A stretch of DNA of 64,000 nt, taken from NCBI GenBank assembly GCA_019722365.1, contig JADFUC010001502.1, forward strand, positions 1-64,000, given 5' to 3'. The notes under the pieces were generated by a model. It was not told the DNA's origin. It saw only the letters and a list, made by a program, of their open reading frames with translations, and made no database searches. Shown here piece by piece: positions 13,157-22,725 of this stretch; position 1 is the stretch's first letter; each line of letters opens with the position of its first letter. A program made the position numbers and the translations under genes. The DNA is from Lithospermum erythrorhizon (lineage: Eukaryota > Streptophyta > Magnoliopsida > Boraginales > Boraginaceae).

Positions 13157-14008
13157 AAAATAAGATTCATTAATCACTTGATAACCAATTGCTAAGACCT
13201 CGCTCAAAATTCAATCGGTTTAGTAATTCAAATCGGCTACAATTGCTACTTTCGGTTTAATTTCCCTGCGAATCGCCCATTTAGTTTAGTTATTTTGTCA
13301 CTCTACGATTAAACGGTAATTTTTAACGACATTCGACTTGGGCTTAAATAAAGATGTCTATAATTTTCTATGAACGATATAAAGTTAAAAGGTTTATAGG
13401 TATTAACCCTTCATCAACCCACAATCCAAGGGTCCGAGGTTGTCAATATAGCCAGTTCTATTTGGTCTAATTTCCTCAACCCAAAATTTATTGAATTGAG
13501 TTTATGTTTTCTCCAAACCCGTCCAACCATATCCATTCACATGCCTAATATGATTTTCGTTGGTGTAAATCCATTCACCTCAATTTAAGGTGAAAGACAA
13601 TTCTCATTGATAACAAATGGTTATCCATTAAATGCAAAAAAAATATTATTAAAAAAATAAAAAGATTTGTTCCCCAATTTGGCAATAACATGCGAACAAG
13701 ATCAAGCAATTTCAACTAATGTTGAATAATGAAATTAAATGTCCAAAGGAAGACATGAAGTTAAAATGAAAATATTTAATCGATTAATTGAATACTTAAA
13801 ATTAAAACATTATTCCCAAGATAAAGTTTATGGTTATAGTATTTATGGAAAAATTATATTTACCTTGGTAAATACATATTTAATTGATTATCTTAATTTG
13901 GAAATTAATTTACGCGGCTATGTCAATTTTCTATTATAAAAGAATGTTATTGGGGCAAAATAAGAATCGAGCTAAAAGAAAAGTCGATAGTCAGATACAA
14001 AATTACGC

Positions 14009-14763
14009 ATGGGAGAATGTCAACAAAGTGTTTATCTTGACACTATGTTGAGCGATCCGCTCTCTGCTGTGCTTATTTTTACTTTATATTTCCTAATTGT
14101 TCCAAGAATCTGTCACTTATATCAAAAAAATATTTTTGTTTAGTTTTGTAATGTTTTAAATTAACAAAATATCGATACTCATTATTTTGATTTGAATAAA
14201 AAAGTATTACAATATTAATATATAACGGCTCTAAATAATACACAAATATATATATACATTATTTTATTTCAATGTTTAAAAGGTCGTAATTCAAAATCAA
14301 GCAATCTTTTCTTTGGGTTTCGCTGATAAAGAAAACTGCTTGAATCAGATTCTACTACAATACTTCAAAAAATAGTTATAAAGTTTTCAGTTTTGTAAAT
14401 TATTTTTCTATATCACATAATAACATTATATATATTATACATCAATCCCGAAGATATATTATACATCAATCCCGAAGTATATTTTCTTCTTTAGATTAAC
14501 TAACACTTACTAAATTTATCATGTTTGCTCATGTTTCTTACAGGCAGACCAAATTTGATCAATGAAATTGAAGGTAGGGAGCTAAATCCAACTTCATGTT
14601 AAGGATTTTGGGAACAATATAAGTTTGAAAATAACATGAATGCGGAAGGAAAACTAGATCCTCGCTTCCAAAACACTAAGTTATTATTTTCTGAATTCTA
14701 TGAGTGTCAATACACGTTATAAAAACCCATAAAATATGTGTTCAAGAATGCAAAAATCAATAA
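14009..14763 (+). pseudogene. Cysteine-rich peptide gene, array copy 5 (broken)
   Basis: The start is present (ATG at 14009) but the signal-peptide exon is scrambled. The second exon has an intact acceptor and begins RPNLINEIEGRELNPTSC before a TAA stop; the cysteine core is disturbed by indels. The terminal codons are duplicated about 70 bp further on. Confidence 0.7.
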
Positions 14764-15609
14764 GTAGACGACACGATGTATTTTCATAAATAGCTAACAA
14801 TAAGTGTTCAAGAATGCAAAGATCAATCAACGATTGACACAATGTATTTTCATAAATAGCTAACAATAAGTACTTTTGATATTTGTAATAATTGTTATGC
14901 AACTCTTATTGATTTATACAAGTCGTTTTTTATGTGTTTAGCGTTTCAGTGATACGATGCTTAATATGAATATTGGAAACCTTTACACTTTGAAGGACGT
15001 GCTTTAATACATTTAAAGAACAATTTAATAATTTGTTATCCATATGCTTTTGATGTCCATATTTAACGATCATTGTTGATGACACATCCATCAAATTTAA
15101 GAACTTTGAAACTTTTTGAATCCTTAAACAACGAGTGAATCAATAATTTAAACTAATTTCAAGCCCAATGATAACTTGATGAGATTTTGTAGTAGTAATT
15201 AAAAACACTTTTAAACAGCTAAAACTATTTTGATATTTCCTGAACAAAAGAGTGTTTTCTTGATCTAGTATCATCCTTTAATCACAATTTTCACTAATTG
15301 CGATAGATGGCCTCTTCATCTCTTTTGATTCAAGTTTACATCATTTAACATTACTTTTCAGTTTTCACAAAACTTTGATAAGAGAGCGTCCTTTTAATTC
15401 AAGCATGCATCACCTTTTCATAATTTTCACGAATTTTGATTTTGAAAGTTGAGGCAAGCGGGCGTCTATTTCTCTTCATGGGGCAAACGTAGGCAAGCCC
15501 ACCAAATCCAAGCGATCCGGCGACGTTATTGTGACGGATTGATTGGTCACACACAACCCACCACTCTTGCCTTTTCCATCACGCCATTCTCACTCACGCC
15601 AAATGGGTA

Positions 15610-15693
15610 GACTTTCCAAGAGGGGCCATCCATCCCATAATCGCTCCGCATTAAGCATGCTTAACTTTGGAGTTTTTATGAGATGAGCTTCCG
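15610..15693 (-). repeat. 5S-rRNA-derived segment, unit 5
   Basis: Antisense 5S-like core with small insertions on the C-box side; the GTTAAGCATGC part is intact. Confidence 0.6.
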
Positions 15694-16534
15694 AAAATAA
15701 GATTCATTAATCACTTGATAACCAATTCTTTAAGACCTGTTCAAAATTCATTCGGTTTAGTAATTCAAATTAGTTACAATTGCCACTGTTTAATTTTCTG
15801 CAACTGCTTATTTAATTCAGTTATTTTGTCACTCTCACAGACAGACGTTAATTTTTAACTATATCTTGAGCTAAACTTAAATAAAAGATCTCTAGAATTT
15901 TCTATGAATGATATAAAGAAAAGTGGGTTTAGGTACAACCTCATCAACCCACAATCCAAGGGTCCGAGGTGTTGGGTTGAATATGTTTTGAAGCCGATTT
16001 TGGGTCTAATTTCCTCAACCCAAAATTTATTGAATTGAGTTTATGTTTTCTCCAAACCCGTCCAACCATATCCATTCACATGCCTAATATGATTTTCACA
16101 GGTAAATCCATTCACCTCAATTTAAGGTGAAAGACACTCTTATCAAGTAGCAAATGGTTATCCATTAAATGCAAAAATATTATTAAAAAAATAAAAAGAT
16201 TTGTTCCCCAATTTGGCAATAACATGCTAACAAGATAGCTACCTAACTAATGAAATTAGAATGTCCAGTGAAGACATGAAGTTAAAAATGAAAATATTTA
16301 ATTGGATTAATTGAATACTTAAAAATTAAAATATTATTCCCAAGATAAAGTTTATGGTTATAGTATTTATGGAAAATTATATTTCAATTTTGGTAAATAC
16401 ATATTTAATTGATTATCTTAATTTGGAAATTAATTTATGTGCGATGTCAATTTTCTATTATAAAAGAATGTCGCTTTGGCAAAATAAGAATCAGAGCTAA
16501 AAGAAAAGTTGATAGTTGCATACAAAATTACGTT

Positions 16535-17321
16535 ATGGAGAATGTCAATGTTATGTTTATCTTGACACTATATCGGTTTATCCGCTTGCTTAGGTTATTT
16601 TTCACTTTATATTTTCTTCTAATTGTTCCAAGAATCTCACTACTTTTATATCAAAATATTGTTTGTTTAGTTTTTTTTGTAATGTTTGAAATTAACAAAA
16701 TATCACACTATTATTTTGATTTGAATAAAAAGTATTACAATATTAATATATAACGGTCATGAAATAATACACAACATATATATACATTATTTTATTTCAA
16801 TGTTTAAAAGGTCAAACATCATAATTCAGAATCAAGCAATCTTTTCTTTGCCTTCAGTTTTGGCTAAAGAAAACTGGTTTGGAATTGCATTCTACTACAA
16901 TAATTTCAAAAATAGTTATAAAGTTTTCTATGAAATTATATCACATAATAACATTATATATATTATACATCAATCCCGAAGATATATTATACATCAATCC
17001 TCAAGAGTATTTTCTCTTTGTGATTAACTAACACTTACTAAATTTATCATGTTTTGCTCATGTTTCTTGGCCAGTGCACCAAATTTGATCAATGAAATCA
17101 AGGTAAGTGGAGTTAAACTAACTTCAAAAGAAGGGTTTGGGAACAATATAAGCGTAAAGATAACACAATGTGAAGGAAAACCAGATCCTCAGTTTCCAAA
17201 ACACATAAGTTATTGTTGTGAATTCCATGAAAGTGTCACTATATGTTATAAAACCCATGAAATATGTGTTCAACAATGCAAAGATCAATCAGCGATTGAC
17301 ACAATGTATTTTCATAAATAG
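16535..17321 (+). CDS. Six-cysteine secreted peptide, array copy 6 (possibly functional)
   Basis: The only array copy whose cysteine exon is open. Proposed exons are 16535-16593 and 17075-17321, giving 101 residues. Exon 1 codes MENVNVMFILTLYRFIRLL and is 5 bases shorter than in the intact copy at 21926. Exon 2 uses a shifted acceptor (GCCAG before TGCACC), and the two changes together restore the frame. All six cysteines of the intact copy are present with the same spacing (C, 14 residues, CC, 8, C, 6, C, 3, C). The usual TAA is changed to TCA, so the protein runs on for SAIDTMYFHK. The signal peptide is less convincing than in the intact copy because arginines interrupt the hydrophobic run. 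A TATA box lies at 16459-16466. I do not recognise the peptide family; secretion and function are inference. Confidence 0.5.
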
Positions 17322-18134
17322 CTAACAATAAGTGTTCAAGAACGAAAGACAATAAACATCGACACAATGTATTTTCATAAATACTAACAATAAGACTTTG
17401 ATATTTGTAATAATCATGAACTCTTATCGACGAGTACAAGTCGCTTTTATGTGTTTAGCTGCTTCAAAGGATACGCTCTATATGCTTAATATGAATATCG
17501 GAAACCTTTTACACTTTCAAGGACGTGCTTTAATACATTTAAAGAACAATTTAATAATTTGTTATCCATATGCTTTTGATGTCCATATTTAACGATCATT
17601 GTTGATGACACATCCATCAAATTTAAGAACTTTGAAACTTTTTGAATCCTTAAACAACTCATAACTCTTAGAGTGAATCAATAATTTAAACTAATTTCAA
17701 GCCCAATGATAACTTGATAAGATTTCCAGTAGTAATTCAAAACACTTTAAACAAATTAAAACTATTTTGATATTTCCAACAAAGTGTGTTTTCGATCTAG
17801 TATCATCCTTTAATCACAATTTTCACTAATCGCGATGATGGCCTCTTCATTTCTTTTTGATTCAAGTTTACAACATTTAACATTACTTTCGCTTTTCACA
17901 AAACTTTGATAAACAAATGGCCCTTAATTCAAGCATGCATCATCTTTTCTATAATTTTCACTTAATTTTGATTTTGAAAGTCGAGGCAAAAGAAGCCGCC
18001 TATTTCCTCTTCACGGGCAACCGCGTGTGCCCCACCAATCCAAGGGTCCTATGACGTTATTGGGATACGATTGACGGCCACACAACCCACCTACCTGCCT
18101 TTCTATCACTGCCATTCACCACAAGGCCAAAGGA

Positions 18135-18213
18135 GACTTTCCAGCAGGCCATCATCCCATAATCGCTCCGTGACAAGACGCTTAACTTTGGAGTTCTTAT
18201 GAGACGAAGCCCG
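18135..18213 (-). repeat. 5S-rRNA-derived segment, unit 6
   Basis: Antisense 5S-like core, the most degraded of the six; the ACTCCAAAGTTAAGCG stretch and the C-box side can still be followed. Confidence 0.55.
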
Positions 18214-18507
18214 AAAATAAGATTCATTAATCACTTGATAACCAATTCATAAGACTGCTCAAAATTCATTCTGCTTAGTAATCTCAAATCTAAGTACACT
18301 GTTACTGGTTTAATTTCCTCGCGAATCGCTCATTTAATTTAGTTATTTTGTCACTCTCACGCATGCATCTAATTTTTAACGATATCTCGATCTAAACTCA
18401 AATAATGTATCCTCGAGAATTTTCTATGAATGGCCATAAAGAAAAGGTGTTTATAAGATAACCCTCATCAACCCACACAATCCAAGGGTCCGAGGTGTTG
18501 GGTTGAA

Positions 18508-19292
18508 ACATATTCTTCAGTTGCCTTATACCGAGGAGGAGGTTAAGGTTGGGTTGAAAAGTATGCCAGGGCTCAAGGCTCCTGGACCTGACCGGCTTTT
18601 CGGCGTTGTTCTTCCAGAAATATTTTGGTCTTCTTCTTCGATCAAAATGTGGTGAGGGGGAAACTGCAAGGATGGCAAACAAAATTCTTTTCAAAAGCTG
18701 GAAAAGAAGTATTGATAAAATCTGTTTTGCAGGCTACCTGGCCGTATAATGCAATAACAATAAACTTCAACGTGTCTTGTCTAATGATCTTAATAGAATG
18801 GCAGAGGACTTCTTTTGGGGTTCTACCCCCACAAATAAGAAAATTCATTGGAGATCCTGGAAATCTTTATGTAACGAGAAGGAATCAGGAGGTTTGGGGT
18901 TCAGGGAATGCAAGGCGTATAACATGGCTTTGTTGTGTAAGCAAGCATGGAAAATAGTGGTCAATCCTCTAAGTCCAGTAGCACAAATGCTAAAGCTTAA
19001 ATACTTTCCTGATGCTATCTTTTGGACAGCAGAATTGGGATACAAGCCTTCTTATACTTGGCAGAGTCTATTGGGTGCTAGAAGTCTTCTGCAAAAAGGG
19101 ACTATATGGAAGATTGGTAATGGCGCATCAATTCGGATATGGGGAGCCAATTGTTATCTTTGCAATCTTGAAGCCGAGGATGGGTTGCATTTATTCTTAC
19201 TATGTCCTTTTACACAAGAAATCTGCCAACTCTTAGGAATTCAACCATTCCCAGAGGAAATTTTACATGAAGCGAGCCTCCCGAAGACGTAA
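18508..19292 (+). pseudogene. LINE (non-LTR retrotransposon) ORF2 fragment with internal deletion
   Basis: Starts with LPYTEEEVKVGLKSMP and KAPGPD, the early reverse-transcriptase motif of plant LINEs, then jumps within about 100 bases to the far C-terminal side (GWQTKFFSKAGKEVLIKSV, family pattern GW....LS.AGKEVLIK). The catalytic RT core with its YADD motif is missing. From 18777 an open frame of 171 codons covers the conserved region after the RT (FFWGS..NKKIHWRSWKSLC, GGLGFR, SYTWQSLLGAR, WKIGNG) and a remnant of the zf-RVT domain. It abuts array unit 6 directly, so its insertion or a later rearrangement truncated the array. Confidence 0.8.
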
Positions 19293-21317
19293 TTCCATCT
19301 GTTAAAGTAAATTATCTAATTGGCGGTGATTGTGTGATGTTTGGTTTCAAAGAAATCAAATTATTTGTATGTTCTGTTTCTCCGACGGTGATATGAGGAG
19401 GATGGCCATGGGCCATGACTGACAATCTCCTTTCGTTGTGCGCTAAGGCAATATATCAATTGTTACAAGAGTGATCATTTCACACAGCCAGGCGCATCAA
19501 TTGAGCCATTACCTCATCTGCATGTGATCAACACCAAAATTTGATCCCGGATCACCACTTGGAAGACTCAAATGGCCCCCACAGTAAATAAAAACCAAAA
19601 AAACACAGCTAAAAAAAAGAATGACATTGCCGCCATTTGTGTGGTCGCAATGCCCGACGCTGCCGCTACTTGGCTGGGTTTAATTTTTTTTCCACCTCAT
19701 TTTAAATTCAGCTATACAATAATTGAAGAAAAAAATACACCACTATTTTTATTTTCTGCTCTTATAACAACAATGTGTCATTTTGGGACCAAAAAATCAA
19801 GTTTTACACCTTTTTTATTCTTCTTTAATCACTTTCTCTTCCGATTTTCACAAACTTCATAATCCTTCACAAAACTATAGCTTTTCAAATTACAACTTTC
19901 CTAAATAACCATCAAACTTAATTATGACTCTCCAACTTAGCTCTAATTACGTGATGTGGGCTTCAAGATATTCGCTGAAGAAGTGATCTGCCGACTATAT
20001 TCGAATAAATTGGAACCCCGAGTAGATTTTAAAAACCTCAAGTTTACTATGTTTTATTGTGTTTTATTGTATATTTTCAATAATTTATGTATGTTTGCTT
20101 ATTATGTATGCATCAAGTCGAGCGATTTAATAATATTTAGCAGGTTATTTTTTAAAACATTAATATTATTTATTGTATTAAATATTATGGGATTTTGAAA
20201 TTAAAAATATATATTATTAAAATATACTTTTTAAAATATATATGAAATAAAAAATATTAAAAAATTATTAAAATATTTTAAAAATAATTAAAATATTAAA
20301 ATTATTAAAAATATATTTTAAAAAAATTATAATATTATTTATCAGATTATTAAATTTAATAATTATATATATGAAATAAATAAAGAGAAATGAAAACATA
20401 TGGGGTATATGTCAAGTTGACGTTGAAGTGAGAAGAATTACACTCGAATGACACCGCCGCTACTGCTGGGTAAAAAGCCGCTATTCAGGTGTTGTTCGAC
20501 GCGGCATATAGTTATTACCTCCACACTCACGCCGCGATACCTAGAGATCTTTAACGCTTCCTTCCAATTTAAAATATTTTAGTTTTTTTCGTCTAATTTT
20601 ACCATCAATAACTAGTTAATTTTTACCATCAATAACTAGTCAATTTTATATTTTGGAATTAAAAAATAAAATAATTAATGATTAAAATTGACATAAAACT
20701 AAAACGTCCGATAACTGAATCGAGTGTGAAGGCTTATCAGACACTTAAAAAGCACTTAGTACTTAAGAGTTAAGGCCCTAATACTTGCAAAACAACCAAC
20801 AAAAAGGTAGCCAGGAAGATCGGGAATAGTTTATTTATTAAACTTTGGGTTATACTCTCTTAAATTCTATTATGATAATGACATGTGTATTTTTTATTTT
20901 TCAATGTTATTTTAAAATAAAATGAAACACATGGCAACATTTAAACATAGTATGTTCAGTAGTGGATATAAAATTTAATGCAGAATCCAAACTCAAGACC
21001 AATTAAGTTATGTTTAAATACTCTATAATTACATATCAGATATAATTCGTATTTAAAAAGTCGGGATAAATCGAATTCATTTCATTCAATTGCTTCAATT
21101 GATTGAATTTTGAATTGAACTGCCCTTTGCCAAATACCGATTCGACGGCTCATTCATTCTAGCAGCCGCTAACAATACAATCCCGAAATCAACTTCATAC
21201 AATACTTGGATAGGGAGATTTTATTGCAGTAGGGCAGTTGGGATGCTTAAGTATGAAATCACAATATTGTTAAAATGTTACATAATCGCTCTTTATAATG
21301 GTCTAAACACTCGATAA
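19293..21317. other. Intergenic, AT-rich, no gene seen
   Basis: Between the LINE fragment and the diverged unit I see no gene. 20200-20390 is almost pure A/T low-complexity sequence. A 24-bp tandem duplication containing ACCATCAATAACTAGT lies at 20595-20641. A 50-bp segment at 20782-20834 recurs at 23271-23320. Short open frames here have no recognisable similarity. Confidence 0.6.
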
Positions 21318-21857
21318 TTTTTTATGATATCTTGATCTAAACTTAAATAAAAGATCTCTAGAATTTTCTAGAACAATGCATATAAAGAAATTAAGTAGTA
21401 CAACCTCATCACCCCACACAATCTAAGGGCCGTCCGAGGTGTCAAGGTCAATAGCTTTGGATCGCTATTTGGGTCTAATTTTCTCAATCCGAAATTTATT
21501 AGATTGAGTTTAGATTTCTTCCAAACCCGTCCAACCAGATTCATTCACACTTCTAATATGATTTTCATTCCTATAAATCCAATCTTATTAAGCAGAAGAA
21601 ATCTTATTTAAAAATACAAAAAGATTAGGTTCCCAATTTGGCAAGAACATGCTAACATGATCGCTACCCACCTAATGTTGGACAATGAAATTAAAATGTC
21701 CAATGAAGTTTAAATGGAAATAAACACTTAATTCTTCCCACAGAAAAATTTATAGTTATAATATTTATGGAAAAATATATTGCAATTATGATAAATATAA
21801 ATTTAATTGATTAACCTTAAATTGGAAATTTATTTATGTGTGATGATAATTTTATAT

Positions 21858-21865
21858 TATAAAAA
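21858..21865 (+). promoter_or_regulatory. TATA box of the intact cysteine-rich peptide gene
   Basis: TATAAAAA lies 68 bases before the ATG at 21926. The array units have TATAAAAG at the matching place (for example 16459-16466), so the element is conserved between copies. Confidence 0.6.
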
Positions 21866-21925
21866 GATGTTCCATTGGCAAAATAAAAATCATAGCTAAA
21901 AAGATAAAGTTGATAAAATTACGTT

Positions 21926-22617
21926 ATGGAGAATGTCAATGTTTTGTTTGTCTTGACACTTATGTTGAGCGTATCCGTCTTGTGTTTAGGTGATTTTTCA
22001 CTTTATATTGTCTTTTAATTATTCCAAGAATCTTACTATTATAATAAACATTGTAATGTTAATTGATAAACATGATTTTGATCTGAATCAAAAGTATTGT
22101 GATATTAAATATATATTTTTCACCAAATAGTACACAATATATATTTAAATTATTTTATTTCAATGTTTAAAAGGTGAGACATCAAAATTCATAACTAAGC
22201 AATCTTTGCATTCACTTTTGGTTAAAGAAAATTGGTTTGGAACTGCATCCTACTACAATGATTTCAAAAGTAGTTATAATATTTTGTATAAGTCATTTTT
22301 TTATAACATATTAAATTATATACATTATATATCAATTCTGAAGTATATATTTTTATTTAGGTTAACTAACACTTACTAAAATTATCATGTTTCTTACAGG
22401 CAGACCAAATTTGATCAACGAAATTGAAGGTAGAGGACTAAACCCAATTTCAAAAGAAGGGCTTGGGAGCAATATAAGCGAGAAAATTACACAATGTGAA
22501 GGAAAACCCGACCCTCAATTTCCAAGACACCAAAGTTATTGTTGTGAATTCCATGAAATTGTCACTAGATGTTTTAAGACCCATGAAGAATGTGTTCAAG
22601 AATGCAAAGATCAATAA
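21926..22617 (+). CDS. Six-cysteine secreted peptide, intact single copy
   Basis: Two exons, 21926-21989 and 22400-22617, encode a 93-residue precursor. Exon 1 gives a classic signal peptide (MENVNVLFVLTLMLSVSVLC) and ends at a GTGATT donor; the acceptor is TTCTTACAG. The mature part starts about residue 22 and holds six cysteines at 54, 69, 70, 79, 86 and 90, so the pattern is C-X14-CC-X8-C-X6-C-X3-C; a possible N-glycosylation site lies at 46-48 and the C-terminus is short and acidic/basic mixed. A signal-peptide exon followed by a single cysteine exon is typical of plant defensin-like and other cysteine-rich peptide genes, but the CXC and spacing of CS-alpha-beta defensins are absent and I cannot place it in a named family. 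It is a diverged relative of the gene in the array at 3506-18507 and is the best-preserved copy. Role unknown; secretion is inferred. Confidence 0.75.
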
Positions 22618-22725
22618 CCGATTGAGACAATATATTTTCTGAAATAGCTAGCAATAATTACTTGGACATTTGTAATAATTGATATGCAGCTCTTATTGAT
22701 TTACACAAGTAGTTGTATATGATCA

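Larger units (their letters stand above)
3506..18507 (+). repeat. Tandem array of six ~2.5-kb units carrying a cysteine-rich peptide gene
   Basis: The landmark AACCATATCCATTCACA recurs at 3506, 5944, 8472, 11010 (as CATATCCATTCACATG), 13525 and 16064, giving periods of 2438, 2528, 2538, 2515 and 2539 bp. The sixth unit is cut at about 18507 by a LINE fragment. Each unit contains, in order: a leader with a TATA box, a signal-peptide exon, an intron of 400-500 bp, a six-cysteine exon, a ~70-bp tandem duplication of the end of that exon, an AT-rich spacer, and an antisense 5S-rRNA-like segment. Long stretches are identical between non-adjacent units while neighbouring short stretches are badly scrambled. 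Confidence 0.9.
21318..22725 (+). repeat. Diverged seventh partial copy of the array unit
   Basis: Homology to the array units begins near 21318 (GATATCTTGATCTAAACTTA, as at 5757 and 10806) and continues through the leader, gene and 3' flank to about 22725. It lacks the antisense 5S-like segment and the ~70-bp duplication after the coding exon that the array units share, so it probably represents the single-copy state before array expansion. Confidence 0.75.

Noticed and set aside
16409..16753. A 114-codon open frame in array unit 6
   Set aside because: It does not begin with ATG and simply reads through the leader, the signal-peptide exon and into the intron of the cysteine-rich peptide gene.
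3506..18507. CRISPR-like or satellite centromeric array
   Set aside because: The 2.5-kb units contain a gene with splice sites and a retroelement segment, and there are only six of them; this is a gene-bearing tandem duplication in a plant nuclear genome.
19572..19862. A 96-codon plus-strand open frame after the LINE fragment
   Set aside because: No signal, domain or similarity is visible, and it lies in sequence of mixed low complexity.
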